From the NCBI RefSeq assembly GCF_037042905.1, contig NW_026974141.1, forward strand, positions 4,642,001 through 4,706,000: DNA of 64,000 bases, given 5' to 3'. The stretch comes from Lytechinus pictus. Taxonomy: Eukaryota > Echinodermata > Echinoidea > Temnopleuroida > Toxopneustidae. Both the position numbers and the translations under genes were made by a program. The notes below the pieces were generated by a model. The model searched no databases, had not been told where the DNA came from, and saw nothing but the letters and a program-made list of their open reading frames with translations. Positions 46,954 to 59,667 of this stretch are shown one piece after another. Positions within the stretch are counted from its first letter, which is position 1. The number at the start of each line of letters is the position of its first letter.

Positions 46954-49113
46954 GGCATTTAATGTTGGATTGAACACAATTGCTTGGAGAATGATGATTA
47001 CATATTTACAGCCCGTCTTAAACTGATATAGGACAATGATATGATGCAATCATATTTGATACAATATTGGTCACTTGAATTCATTTTTCCAAAGTATGGT
47101 AGTCTTGAATGTGTAAGTCACAAGAAAAAGAAGTAATTCCAATAAAAAAGGTAGTTGGACAGACTGCAATCAGCGAACTATGATGTGTGTGAATATAGTG
47201 TAATATCAAAAGGATTTTTTTGGTATATTATATGCTCTGTATGATTCTTTGTTCATCATTGTTGTTTTTATTTCTTAAAATTTCTTAAAGGTTGCGTACA
47301 ACTGTGCTTTGTCATTGATATGTTTAGCTGTCATTCTGTTGAGCATTGCATGCTGAAATCAATGCAATTGAATCTTGAATTCCAAAATTGCAGATAAAAA
47401 TCTATATTTAATTAATTTAAACATTTTGAAAAGATCTTGAATTTAATAATTTAGATATTTTATACATTTTTATTCATTTTTATACCATGTATCATTCCTG
47501 TCATTTTTATAATGAGTTCAAATTATTTGAAAGATGATTTTTTTTTACAAGGAAATTGTTTCTTAAGAGGCATTAAAAATGGTTTCATTTCAAATAGTGA
47601 TTTTCCATGTAAAGTTTTACTACATAAGCACTCAGTGAAAATGAAAATCTGAAAAAGTGACAATTCTCAAATTTAACATTATCATTCATACTACATTATT
47701 AACTGTCTTTAATATGTTTTACATACATTTATTTACATAATCATGTTTGCCAGTGTTGAAATTGATTTTTAATTTTGATTTGTTTGAAGACCATTGTAGC
47801 TGAAACCAAGTTAATATCAACACTTTTATGTTAAGAATTAATTTTCATGGCTCTCATTTGTTTTAGGGTATTATTTTTTTTTTATAGATGAATTTAATTA
47901 TCAAAATTGACTTGTAAAATGGTATTAAAATTTAAGTATTCACTTTGATATGTTTGGTATTCATGAAAAAGGCCATCAGAGTATTAGTACTAGGTGTAAT
48001 TAGGATTTACATATATATTGAAAAATAAGAATTCATGGTGAAAATTGGTTCTTTTTATAAAGGTAACCATTTGGGGGAAATTGCATACTGTATTCACGGA
48101 GGCATTTATCTTAACAAGGCTTTCCCATCTGCAATGCTGTTTATTTAATTCAAATGTGATGTGCATGATTATAAATGTAATATGGGCGAAATTACTCTTG
48201 CTTATATTTCAAAATGAAAGGTAAATTTCTGTGTTTCCTATGGATAATGAGGAAATTTATACATGAGATAATTTCTTAATGCATCAATTTACTGATGCTT
48301 TGCACTGAGCTATTTTATGGCAAAATTAACTTGTTGATGTAATAGAGTAGCAAATTGCAATAAAAACAAGAACTTGTTGATATCGTTAAGTAATTTCTTT
48401 GCTTCAACTACAAAACTTGGATTCACTGCACAAAATCCTGAATTTAGCTATCCTATTTTTACCTGAAATGCACTGCAAATTTATTTTTGTATTTTAAATG
48501 CTTGGTCCTCCTTATCTTCAGGATCCATTCACATTGGTAGCTTGCGCCATGTGTGAATAACCCCAGTATGTTTTACTTGTGCAATGCATCAACATTTTTC
48601 AATTTTTTTGTTTTATGTCCATTCGTTCCTTGAAAGAAAATCAATTTTGTTTTCCATTTCAATTTTATTTATGTTTTATATATAAATTAAGCAGTGCAAC
48701 GTTGATGTCTGTAAATATTGTACAAGTGTAATAATTTATATCAGCAAGCGTTTTCTATGTAAGATTCGCCACATAAGTTTTTGTGTCGTCTCCAACTGCG
48801 TACTGATTGTTATAGAAATGAGACTTGTAAAAAAAAAATTATGATTGATGATGATCCAGTTTTTCTTGAAATAATGTTAGAGTACTTATGATAATAAAGT
48901 CACTAGTATTTATTCCTATACTTGAAAAAGAGAAAATAAAATAGGTAATTTTGTAGTAGATAATTATCAAAGTAAAGTTATTTGAAATTTGATATCGATG
49001 AGTTGCTTGTGTTTTTATTTTCCTGGAGTTGATGGAGTGAAGTTAATTGATGGTTCATTTCATGAAGTATGGAATGGTCATTTCTCACTGTTTTCAATAT
49101 ACACAATAGTGTA

Positions 49114-50058
49114 TTAAAGGGGTACTCCAGGCTGAAGATGATTTGATTTGAACAGATTCAAGAAAAATCAGACAAACAAAACACAGAGAATTTGATCAAA
49201 GTTAGACAAGGAATAGTAAACTTATGGCATTTGAAAGATTTGCATTATTCCGGGGAAAGCGTTCTAGGCATGTCTTCATGAATATTCAATGAGCAAACTG
49301 ATGATGTCATATCCCCACTTGTTCTTTTATTTTTATTGTATGAAATTAGGTTTATTCAAATTGTTTCCTTCAAGAACCCAAAATATTAAAACAACAACTG
49401 AAAAGTGCATTAGATATTCATTTCTGCAACTTATTTCATTACAATGGATACATATCATTCACACACACTAGCGTACCTACGGGGGGCAGATGGGGCAGAC
49501 TGCCCCCCTGACGAGTCACAACCCATGCAAGGGACATATCCCTGCCCCCCCCCCCCCCCCTGACGAGTCTTGAGAAGACTTTTTTTTTTGCTTGTCAAAT
49601 ATTGTTCTGGTACGAGGTACGAAATCCTTTATTTGTGGTTGAAGACCTTTTATTTATTTATTTTTTTTGGTTGTCAAATTTTTTCTGGTACGAAATCCTT
49701 TATTTGTGGTTGAAAAACTTTTTTTTTTTTTTTTTTGCTTGTCAAATTTTTTTGGCGGACGAATTTGCCCCCCCCCCCCTGTGGAAAATCCTAGGTACGC
49801 CACTGTTCACACATGTATGAAAAAAATGAAACAATTATGATTTCATGTAATAACATAAAAAGGAAGCAGTGGATGTGACATCATCAGTCCATCTAATGAA
49901 TATTCATGTCATGGCGACGTGCTTATAACTGTTTTCGTAATATATTGCTAAACTTTAAAATTCAATAACTTCTCTATTTGTTATCAGATTTTGATGAAAT
50001 GTTCAGCATTTTGCTCTTATTTAGATATAAATAATTTCAGCCTGTAGCGCCCCTTTAA
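49114..50058. mobile_element. TTAA-type element with a nested hAT insertion
   Basis: Ends TTAAAGGGGTACTCCAGGCT and AGCCTGTAGCGCCCCTTTAA, TTAA at 49114 and 50055. Inner GTTAGACAAGGAATAG and TTTGATGAAA words resemble the 14.6-kb family. Interrupted by 49466-49805. Confidence 0.75.
49466..49805. mobile_element. hAT miniature element (GCGTACC-type ends), 340 bp, nested
   Basis: Ends CACTAGCGTACCTACGG and CCTAGGTACGCCACTG, with a perfect 8-bp duplication TTCACACA at 49458-49465 and 49806-49813. The core has three TTGCTTGTCAAAT-like or TTGTCAAATTTTTTC words in T-rich context. Confidence 0.9.
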
Positions 50059-50094
50059 ATGATAGTCAAACCGATTTTTAAGACCCCCAATGGA

Positions 50095-50414
50095 CATGGG
50101 CGGAAATCTCTAAGGTAGGGGGGGACAAGGGGCTAGAAAATTTGACAAGCAAAAAAAAATAGGTTTATCACCCAAAATTTAAGGTCATTTCGACGAAAAT
50201 AAATTTGACAAGCAAAAAAAAAAGGGAAAAAAAAGGTTTTCTCACCCTAAAATTAAGGTCATCTTGTCCCAAAATACATGTTTTATTTCAATTTTTGAAT
50301 TGTGTATTTCTTACCATCATAAAATACCAAAAATAATAGGGGGACATTTGATATTGTGTCCCCCCTACTATTTTGAGTAGGGGGGACACATCCCCCCTGT
50401 CATTTCCGCCCATG
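50095..50414. mobile_element. hAT miniature element (GGGCGGAAATC-type ends), 320 bp
   Basis: Ends CATGGGCGGAAATCTC and GTCATTTCCGCCCATG, with a perfect 8-bp duplication CCAATGGA at 50087-50094 and 50415-50422. The core has two AAATTTGACAAGCAAAAAAA words. Relatives at about 60713-61073 and at 62007-62258. Confidence 0.9.
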
Positions 50415-50512
50415 CCAATGGAAACAGTGTGGCCACTGTAGACAGGTTGCCTTTATAGGCAGGTTCTATAACACATATTCCTTGCAAATGGGAGACACTT
50501 TCGGTAGCCATT

Positions 50513-50650
50513 ATAGTGGAGCGTTGTGGCCCAGTGGATTAGTCTCCGAACAGAATTAAGGTGGGGTTCAAATCCCAGCCATGGTGTAGTTTTCTTGAGC
50601 AAGAAATTTATCCACATTGTGCTGCACTCAACCCAGACCAGATATGATTT
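50513..50650 (+). mobile_element. tRNA-derived SINE, second family, plus-strand copy
   Basis: GGAGCGTTGTGGCCCAGTGG with an A-box-like segment, then GGTTCAAATCCCAGCC (B box), CATGGTGTAGTTTTCTTGAG and CACATTGTGCTGCACTCAAC. Same layout as 41400-41655. Confidence 0.8.
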
Positions 50651-52383
50651 TTCAAGTAGTGAAAATGAAAGAAAAAAAGATGCAGAGGAAAATGGAAGAG
50701 AGAAGACGGGAAAGAATAACAAGAGAGGTATATGGTCGCAATTCAGAATTTATTGCTCCAATCAAAATGTATCCTCTTAATCGACTCCCCCCCCCCCCCT
50801 TAAAATACCCTCGCGGCACCTCCCCATGGGAGGGATGGTTACCTATAAATGCAACCGTTATCAGGGTCATTAAACCCTATTTGACTGGCTATCACTCGGT
50901 GATATCTTGTCTTTGACTAATAAAACTCAAGTCACAACAACCTGCAAAAAGTTTTAACTTCTCTGAGTCTTTTTCTTTAATCTAAATACCTCCCTCTCTT
51001 GGCCAATTCATGCAAATTTCACAATCATCAGTTTGGAACCAGGGTTCAGTTCCTCAACACCGTCATAACTCTAGATATGCCTGTGTAATATATATTATAA
51101 TTTCTTTTGAGAACTTATTCTCACAAGGCCTCTGTGCTTTTTCTTCTCAAGTTCTATTTCATTCAATAATGGTATTTAATCAAGGCAATGTTTTGTTTAT
51201 TCATGAAATGATTTACTCTTATTGTATGCATTTCTAATTTGTTTGCATTGTACATATGTTTTTTTTAACCTATTTGAATTTAAATGACTAAAGAAATAAA
51301 TTGGGGAGCATTTCACAAAAGGACTTGTCGAACGTTTTATCAGACAACTCCCATTTTATCGGACGGTAACCATAGTAACAGTGCTTCTCAGCCAATCAAA
51401 ATCAAGGAAACTTGTCGGACAAAGATGTTGATGAAAAGCTCCTCAGGGGATGAAAGCTTTCAGCACTGACAAGTTGTCATTATCCGACAGTTACCAAAGT
51501 AACAGTTGGACACATATGGTTCGAAGTCAATCAAAGCCATGGATAGTTTATGATCTATAAACCTGTCAGACAATTAACAAACGTTGATGAAACGGTGACA
51601 CGACATGTGCTCCTGCTCTGTTAAAAAAACCGTAATTTTACAAAAGAAAAAAAAAGAAGATTTTGCAGAAAGCAATAACAGAATCATTCTGTAAATTCAT
51701 AAAACAGGAATTGTTCTGCAATTTAACAGAACATGTCTGTTTAAAAGGGGGAAAAAGGTGTTTTATTTAAGGAAATTTGTAAGATTCCTTACACCAAATA
51801 CCAATTTCCTGTAAGATTACGCAATCCGGTAAGATTACAGGTGTTCTCGAGACTCTGCTGCAGGAACTTCTTTTATTTTAAGGATAAATTTTCAAACAGT
51901 GTGAGACATTATGCTCCGGGCTTTATTTTCTCTAAGATATAGGATTCGGGTTGCAATAGGAGTTTCTGAGAGGTTTAGGATTGGGTTTAGGACAGGGAAG
52001 AGCGTTAAATTTAGGGCTGATGTTCATTCTTTGTATATATTTATGTATTTATTAAGATAAATCATCAATAATCACAATATTTTACAAAAGATTTGCAAGA
52101 TTAAAACAAAATCATAAAACATACAGAAATAAAAAGGCAGGTTAATAATAATATTATTAAAAAGAACAAGTTAAATTTTCAGTGAAGAGACTCCGAGACG
52201 AAACGGGAAAGAGACCACTTTTGAGCAGAGGAGATTTTATTTTTAAATATGCACAACCAGACCATAATAATGGCATAGAAAAGGAGTAGGAGAGTTAAAG
52301 TTGGGCATTCCATTAGTGTATGGAATTTATAGCGGAGCAATTGTCGCCAGAGAAAATGTCATAGAACCGATGAAACGAACCTC
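50651..52383. other. Intergenic with degraded foldbacks
   Basis: Between about 51300 and 51600 are repeated GACTTGTCGAAC / GACAAGTTGTC and CATAGTAACAGT words, probably an old foldback pair. The rest shows no gene. Confidence 0.4.
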
Positions 52384-52688
52384 GGGGTCCCGTCTCACAA
52401 AGAATTGTGATTGAAATATTTGATGCTGATTAGCTGACTAACATTGATCCGATCAACCCCAACTTTATGGAAATACATCAATGTCATAATTTTCCTATCG
52501 GCATGATCAGGAAATTTACAAAAATGTCCTTTGATAAACAAAGAGGAGCATACTGTATTGTCAAGAAAAGGATCTATAGAAATTTTTTAATCCAAATATT
52601 ACAAACATGCATTTATTTGTTAACGTTGCTGGCTTTCCGTTGTGGTTGATCGTATCAATGGCAACAATAATTTGTAAGACGGGGCCCA
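52384..52688. mobile_element. Foldback element, GGGCCCGTCTTACAAA family, copy 2
   Basis: Left GGGGTCCCGTCTCACAAAGA, right TTTGTAAGACGGGGCCC; GGCTTTCC and TTGATCCGATCAACC arms match the 17.3-kb copy. Confidence 0.75.
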
Positions 52689-54217
52689 GTTGTACAAGTA
52701 TAATATAGTAATAAAAAACACTGCATTGTCTTCCTGTAATAAAGATATTTCAATTTATTTTTCTGAAACAGTCATTTTGACAACATAATCATGATTATAT
52801 CATAAATACATTTGTGCATCATATTGATTGTCGTTGGTTACTGCAAATAAATAAGTTGAAAGTGATTGTCTCTTTAATAAAATACAGTACGGCCGATGCC
52901 GATGACGATTTACATAATGTTTTTTTAAACATAATTATCTATTGAATAACATATCAACCGATTGTACGCGCTCTATTAACTGTAACATATAAACATAATT
53001 CTGATTACAGTATTTCATAAGGATTACTATGCTAATAATAATAAAATATTACATATTGCAAGGTTGTTCAACGAAGTCATTCGTTTAGTGTTAGGCCAGT
53101 GATGCTAGGTCCGAGCTAAAGAAAATCCCCCAAAGGCACTCGAAAAATCCCCCCCAATTTAAAAAAACACAATAATTTCTGAAAAAGCGAGGACATTTAT
53201 CATGCCAGGTTATTGCCCAAAACTAGTAATGTGTGTTTGTTTGTTCACACCATACTACAAAGCAGATTTTTTTCTTTTTTTTGGTTTCGATGCAAAGTTG
53301 GCAACACTACCATTGTTTCGTACAACCATAGAGATATATACGGTACTAATAACAACTAAGTTCAATGTAATGAATACTTCGGTTAAATTGCGTAGGAAAT
53401 GTACTGATGTACAATATATGATCTACAGTAGCTCGTATACTATTATTAGCATCATATTACTGAAAAATAACGAATCTTAGTGCTTTTCATCAAAACCTTC
53501 AAAAAGCCCCAAATTTATTTTAATTCCCAAATAATTTTTTCTCCATCCCTAAAGGCTTCTTAAAATCCCAAAATTTTGGGATGGAAATCCCCAAATAGCA
53601 ACAAGGTGTTACGCACAAATTTACCAATGACTGCGATATATCGCAAGCCAAGTATGTGTCCCTATATAACCATGATCAGCCATAGTTGAAGTATACTGAT
53701 GTTGATCACAATCTTGTATCTAAAACACAATTTAATTTGTTCCGACGTTCAATCATACCTGTTTGATATCAGCAAAAAATTGACTAAATTTTGGGTTCCA
53801 TACTACAATCGATCGTAAAGTTGTGCGTAACTTCGCGAACAGATTTTTGACACACCATTTAACAGGTTAACCATATACGTACTGCTTGCGTATAACACAT
53901 GCGTAGAATTGATTTGATTGTCATTCTTTAGCATTTTAATATAAACTGGGCCATCAAATAACGAGTTGTGATTGGTTAAAACCAATCTCAACTCTACAGC
54001 AGACGAGATTAATCACAAGTTGAGATTTTTTCAATCAATCACTTCCAATTGAGACCCATATTGCACAATAATTATGAACTGTCTGCAGGCTGAATTAAAA
54101 GCCAGAAAGAACATCAAAATGGATGAAAACAAAAACATAAAACGACTGCTTCATAATCATGCACAGTAGCCTATATATTCAGGTGAAGTCAGTCTACGTC
54201 CGTATGCTCAGTGCTTA
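52689..54217. other. Intergenic, nothing recognised
   Basis: AT-rich; a stretch with AAATCCCCC-type words (53130-53160 and 53520-53600) may be a decayed element. No coding signal. Confidence 0.4.
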
Positions 54218-54380
54218 TACCTTGGTCACATTTGTTCTACGGCGGCCGTACGGCCAGTTGAAAACAGCCGTTTTAACATTTGTTTGTACCAGCTACATAT
54301 CGGTAGTTTGAATAAAAATGAATAAAACGACTGTTTTCGACTCGCCGTACGGCCGCCGTAGAGCAAATGTGACCAAGGTA
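54218..54380. mobile_element. 165-bp miniature inverted-repeat element, copy 3
   Basis: TACCTTGGTCACATTTGTTC and GCAAATGTGACCAAGGTA with the GCGGCCGTACGGC arm intact; very close to the 13.25-kb copy. Confidence 0.85.
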
Positions 54381-55164
54381 TTACTTTCCCTAGGTCTGAG
54401 CATATCCGCAGAAACATATAATCTTCCCTCCTCTTTTCCTCCCGTTATTCTTCAAAGCACCCTAATGATGTATGGCGAATAATATGAGCAATACTTATGC
54501 AATAGAATATCAACAACCATCAAACAAGTAATTCTTACTTTAATATCATAGTTTATAAAATACCATGGATCCTCCAGGCAAATACTGCTATAAAATCGTC
54601 ACAATAGTACTGTTTGAATTTTACTCTTTAAAAAGTTCTGTCTAAAATAACCAATATGTTGGTGAAAAGGCCAATGTGTCTGAAAATAAAAAAAATACAA
54701 GTAACAGAGATAAAATCAAGTTAATCAACCAAACTCTTGCTACGGTTTTAAACAACGGTTTTGAAGAACGCGGTTAAACGATGGCTCATTATCGCGTTGG
54801 TAATTGCCAATATTTTTGGTTGGATGCATTGACCAACACATTGGCTATTTTATCGAATTCTTCTTATTTTTAAAGAATAACAATATCAAGAAGTAGGCCT
54901 ACAATTATTGAGTACCCTTCAACACGACAGGTTAGAATGGTTTAGTAGTCACAGTAGTACACCATTATCAATTTCATATCTTATTTGGTACTGCCCCTAT
55001 TTATTTTGGTAAAATCCATACAATTTTCAAGGATTACACAAATTGATAAATCATCTGTCAAAACGTCATATAAATATTACTTTAGAAGTTACAGTAGAGG
55101 ATTAACTTTCAATTTCAGTATTCTTATTTGGAACTGCCTCGCATCATTAAACATTAAATCACTA
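54381..55164. other. Region beyond the 3' end of fjx1
   Basis: Could include fjx1 3'UTR on the minus strand; TTTATT (AATAAA on the minus strand) occurs near 54999. No other gene. Confidence 0.3.
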
Positions 55165-55478
55165 TGGCCCGTATTCTGAAGTCGGGTTTAATTTAAACTC
55201 TGGTTTTAACTTGTGGCTTAACTATGGAAAGCCAGTTGTTACATAAATCTCTAACAGTAGAGGTTCAATGTATCAGCTCATTTGACTCCCAAAACATTAT
55301 TAACTGCCTGGGAAGGATAAGTATGACAATTGTCTTCACCATTAATAATTAGTGAAGAGCACAGTTAACGTGAGAAGCATTCACTGCAAACAAAATTTTG
55401 AAACGTTTGGCTTCCCATAATTTTAGCACAGAGTTATACCATGGTCTAAGTTAAACCCGACTTCAAAATACGGGCCTA
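55165..55478. mobile_element. Foldback element just downstream of fjx1
   Basis: TGGCCCGTATTCTGAAGTCG on the left pairs with CGACTTCAAAATACGGGCC on the right, and GGGTTTAATTTAAAC with TTAAGTTAAACCC-type words. It begins 88 bases past the fjx1 stop codon and so may lie within its 3'UTR. Confidence 0.7.
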
Positions 55479-55565
55479 TTAATTTAGACCAAACTCACTT
55501 TCTCGGTATGTTAGGCCTAATGCTATAGCTTTGAATAGTGAGGGAACGGGGAGGGGAATCCTGCA

Positions 55566-57308
55566 TTACTTTAGTGCACTTCGTTTACAATTTTCTGTGT
55601 GATGGACTATATTTTTCATTCGGTTTTTCAAAACATCTCGGAACTTAGGCGGATAGGACGGCAAGTTTTGTAATAACGGTTCTTCCGATTCAACTTCATT
55701 CATAAATAACTCCCAAAAATTTACCTGTTCACTGATAATTTTTAATCTGTGGACTGTTTGCTCCCTAAACACACAAAACAACTTAAGAATCTGGTCGTGG
55801 TAATGCCCAAATTGATCCAACATCCTATAACCGTGTCGTAGGCCGGATTCGTTGTCAAGAAACAATAACCGTCTATCCGTCCTCGAAATTTCTAGGTTGT
55901 GAACCGGTTGCATGAGCATGTGTCGGTTCCACTGAAGGTTAACCAAAGTGTTGACTACCCGATCCAAATTCGCGGTTACATAATCAAATATGGCAAGATC
56001 GGACCACTGCACAAGTTCTACCAAATGATCCGGGCTTCTACTTATCCGGGAAACTATGTCAACAGGTGTTCTGCGTATTGTTCCGTTCAAACTCTTTAAT
56101 TCAAGAGGTACGAATGCGGGTTCTAAATCGGGTATCCATTTTGTCGCCACGATTATTCGATTTTTTTTCCAACCAGCCGCTGTGATATTTTTCTTAACCG
56201 CTTTCCACTGATCGCTGTCCGGTTCGATTTTCATCAAAACACCTAGCGGTAGATTCCCGATACCAATTAACCGCGACAGGTGGAATGACAAGATATCTCC
56301 CTGGATTTGATCAACGTTCTGTCTGTAACGACAGCATACCATCACGCCATTTTCGAGGACCGCGAGCCGGTTGCTCTCCCGACCGCACCCCGGTAACAAC
56401 CGCACAATACGCTGCGACCGAACATCGTTAAGCCACGCGGTTACATCCGCTTCCGACGTCCAGTTAGGAAGCAATGTCTCGACGTCCCTACTCCAGAATA
56501 TGCCATCTTTAAAAAGTTCTAACTCGCTAACCTTCGGCTCACTCTCGTGAGAACCATCCCTCATCTCTTTGGAAAATGGGTTTCCATGGTTACGAATTAT
56601 TTCCTTTGAATCATTTCTAGCTTGTACTATGCGTGATAAAGTATCACTACGTCTCGCCAGCATGCCCGATTTCAACGCATTCATCTTTCTTCTTAATCCA
56701 TTTGACGCTAGACGAGCTTTCTCGTCGACCAATTCCCTTCTCACGTTACCGTCTCCAATCCGCTGTTCGTGTTTACTTCGTGTTTTATTTACTTGTGATC
56801 GAGTGCGCTGACAATTATTCTTGAAACCCGAGGCACAAGAAATCGAAGTTGAAGAATCTCCTGCGTACTTCGTTTGGTTTCCGGTGACCGTTTTGCCCCG
56901 ATTTGATCGAGCATCACCGCTCGATTGAATGCCTGTTGTGGAATCGCGTTGCGTCCTTGTTTTAGAGTACTCCCCTTCCGCGCTGTGGTCGGTGCGTAAT
57001 TTTCTTCCCACCTTTGCATCAAGTGCGCTGTCGTCTGCATCAAGAGTAATCCGTAATGCTATGTCGGGAGGCGACCTCTGCGTCTTATCTCCAGTTCTCA
57101 TCCCCATCGCGTCTCTTCCCGTTGCTCTTAATCGCCTTAGATTCGATTTCTGGATCAATTCACCCACTTCCATTTGAGTGTCTTCCATTTGCAGATCTCC
57201 AGATTGAGGCAAGATGTGGTTTCCCCCATCTGGGGCGACGCTGAATTGTAGAAGGCTATAGAAAGTAATGGCATACATTGCCATTACTGCATATCTGATC
57301 TCCGCCAT
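55566..57308 (-). CDS. fjx1: Four-jointed box kinase (FJX1), intronless, 580 aa
   Basis: Four-jointed is a Golgi-resident type II membrane kinase that phosphorylates Ser/Thr in extracellular cadherin repeats of Fat and Dachsous, tuning planar polarity and growth. The start AAAATGGCGG at 57308 has a good Kozak context. Residues 6-25 form one hydrophobic segment (signal anchor). Residues about 26-260 are a poorly conserved, basic stem region. The kinase-like domain runs about 262-575: GIFWSRDVETLLP, then CGRESNRLAVLENG (308-321), the QIQGDILSFHLSRLIGIGN block (334-352), LVQWSDLAIFDYVTANLDR (432-450) and FLDNESGLRHGYR (483-495). DNE (485-487) is the metal-binding motif known in Drosophila Fj in place of DFG. 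NxS/T sites include 282, 374 and 408. Vertebrate FJX1 is likewise a single coding exon. All key residues are intact; the gene looks functional. Confidence 0.95.
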   Translation of the reverse strand: MAEIRYAVMAMYAITFYSLLQFSVAPDGGNHILPQSGDLQMEDTQMEVGELIQKSNLRRLRATGRDAMGMRTGDKTQRSPPDIALRITLDADDSALDAKVGRKLRTDHSAEGEYSKTRTQRDSTTGIQSSGDARSNRGKTVTGNQTKYAGDSSTSISCASGFKNNCQRTRSQVNKTRSKHEQRIGDGNVRRELVDEKARLASNGLRRKMNALKSGMLARRSDTLSRIVQARNDSKEIIRNHGNPFSKEMRDGSHESEPKVSELELFKDGIFWSRDVETLLPNWTSEADVTAWLNDVRSQRIVRLLPGCGRESNRLAVLENGVMVCCRYRQNVDQIQGDILSFHLSRLIGIGNLPLGVLMKIEPDSDQWKAVKKNITAAGWKKNRIIVATKWIPDLEPAFVPLELKSLNGTIRRTPVDIVSRISRSPDHLVELVQWSDLAIFDYVTANLDRVVNTLVNLQWNRHMLMQPVHNLEISRTDRRLLFLDNESGLRHGYRMLDQFGHYHDQILKLFCVFREQTVHRLKIISEQVNFWELFMNEVESEEPLLQNLPSYPPKFRDVLKNRMKNIVHHTENCKRSALK

Positions 57309-59667
57309 TTTGAATGATGTTCATTCTTACAAGAAAAACCACAATTTCTTTAAAATTGGGGTTTTAATAAATCCGTCCCTTGTAAATGTTTATAGAGGTA
57401 CTCAACAGACGGCCTGGTTTCAATATAGCTAGCTGAGAGTGTTGACGATCTGAGCTCACATAAATGACACGAGAAATATAGTGAGGTTTCTTCAGCCTTG
57501 AGAAAAAGCAGATCTTAAACTTTCATAAAACCAATTCCAAAGGATATCCTATTTTATATTTCCATGTAATCCTCGCGGATTTGGAGTGAATTAATCTCAA
57601 AATCCATCGTAGACCTCCAGCTTGTTCAAGCCGCAACTCCCGGGGTGCACCTTGATGAATAGACCGCCGGAAGACCCCAGGCTCCGGTGCGGTCGAGTCG
57701 AAAGAAACTTGAGCCGAAATGCCGCGAAATTTCGCACCTCATTTTCTTGATTGACACCGCGAATGCTCCCGTGGGACACCCATTCGTGATTCGGCCTGTT
57801 GGATAACAAAAATACATATGAAAATGTAAAAAAAAATGCGAGGACAAGTGCAATATTGTTGCATTTTTAGAGCACAACAAATATTAGCCTTTTGGCTCCG
57901 TGAAGAGCATGCATAACAAACACTGTATTATAGGGCAGTAAACTTCTGTACCCATTTAAATTCCCATGCTTGGGATACGTTAAAAGCGTTCGTCCTTGCT
58001 TGCATAAAAGACTGAAGATTTGTCACAATAGTGGTGTTCAAGAGAATAAATATCTAAACGGCTTATAACACGATGAATAAGCTTTATTTTAACCATAATG
58101 GGGGAAATAGTGACATTTTTCTGAATTAAATGAATTTTATTGAGGTCGATCCGACTATACTGCCTTTATCATAAGGATCATAATTAAATTTCAGTAAAAG
58201 GTAAAAAGTATTCAAGAAATGTAGCTCGCCAAATCCATGGTTAGTTCCATGATAGTAAATACATCGAAATTATGTTGATATAAATTGTGATTATTTACTA
58301 AAGCTAGCATAATCATTATTTTGACCTTATTACATCTCAATTTTTGTTTTGTCTTTGTTTTTGTTTTGCTTTCATAACATATACCATGTATACAGTAGCC
58401 TAATAATACATGATATCGTTGGTTTAGATAAGCCTACATATTTTGAAGAGTGCGCGCAGATGATTTTAGTGACGCGACAACATGTTTGTAATTTGAATAT
58501 TTTCATAATTTTCTTATTATTTCTTATTTTTATTTTGCCTGGGGTGGGGCAGGACTATTTTAAACTACAACAAGTGCTTTTTCATAGTTCATTTATAGTA
58601 GTTTGCTGATTTGGTTGGTTTTGAAATCTGTTTTCATGTTTCTTGCAATCTAAATAGTTGATTGTAAGATGTTAAGTAATGAATGTAAACCAGGGAGAAG
58701 CCTAAACATGCCTATTGGCTTTTTGCTATTCACACACATCCAGTTCATTACTTTTGTTATTTGTCAATATATAATTTAATCCATTATTTTGATTGATTTG
58801 ATGTGATCTCGATGTACTGTATCTTGTTTGTTTCTAGAGATGTGAAATAAATGAATTTGAAATAGCATAAAGATAAATAAATGAGAATGATTCGGCGGCA
58901 ACAACCCAAAGTGGAAAGTAAAGGGCAATTTCATTGCTATGTTTCAAATGCAAAGTGACTTTATGCAAATGAAGTAACTTCGATTATGATTGGATATACA
59001 GATGATGATGGCGCCGTCATTGACGCGTGTTCTAAAACATGTTTTATTCCTCACCATGTCAAAATATCATTTTCAATGAACACACACTTTTGACATCAGT
59101 AAATATTTGATATCTGATGTGTTTATGAACACACGTATTCCCATATTGACCTATGTTGGGTCTCCTCTTTTAATCCTAACAATGTAACAAATTTGTGGAC
59201 AGGGTTATCACGAGATAGTTCTGTCATCATGTCACATTGTATATGATCACGATTTGTGATGAAACGAACTAAAATGATACTCATGTCATCGACTGATCAT
59301 GCACAATGACTGAGCAGAAAACTTGGGTCAAAATATACTAAAATCAACACTTCCCCCATTTACTCCTACAAAATATTCAGTACACAAATTACTATTACAC
59401 GATAGAGGGAAATTGAAAAAAAATATTGTTAAATGAATTAAAGAATAAAGAAAAAAAAATTAGTAAATAAAATCTAGAAATCATTCCGATTCTTTTTCAC
59501 ACCCTGTAAAAAAAAAAAAAATTTAAACTTAATAACTTAGGCCTAGCACCTTAGCCATGTTAGCGACGATACGCTAATAACGGGCTAGAATATAGGGCTA
59601 GACAACCTTGTACCTCGTTTTCCTGTCGTGCGATCCGTTACAAAACCCAATATTTATCTTCCGTAAC
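57309..59667. other. Upstream flank of fjx1, intergenic
   Basis: The 5' region of fjx1 (minus strand) begins here. A GC-richer patch at 57600-57790 may be promoter or enhancer sequence, but no assigned element is possible by eye. 57800-59660 is AT-rich with no coding signal. Confidence 0.4.

Larger units (their letters stand above)
43325..48900 (+). other. Candidate long 3'UTR of the Bcl-2-like gene
   Basis: No other gene is visible here. AATAAA signals occur at 43801, 45260 and 48893. From about 46960 to 48900 the sequence is AT-rich, apparently single-copy and free of recognisable repeats, as in long animal 3'UTRs, and includes a Pumilio-type TGTAAATA near 48712. The region is interrupted by a foldback (45379-45534), a hAT-like element (45535-46713) and another foldback (46778-46953). 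Which poly(A) site is used cannot be told from sequence; the UTR may end as early as 43.8 kb. Confidence 0.35.
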
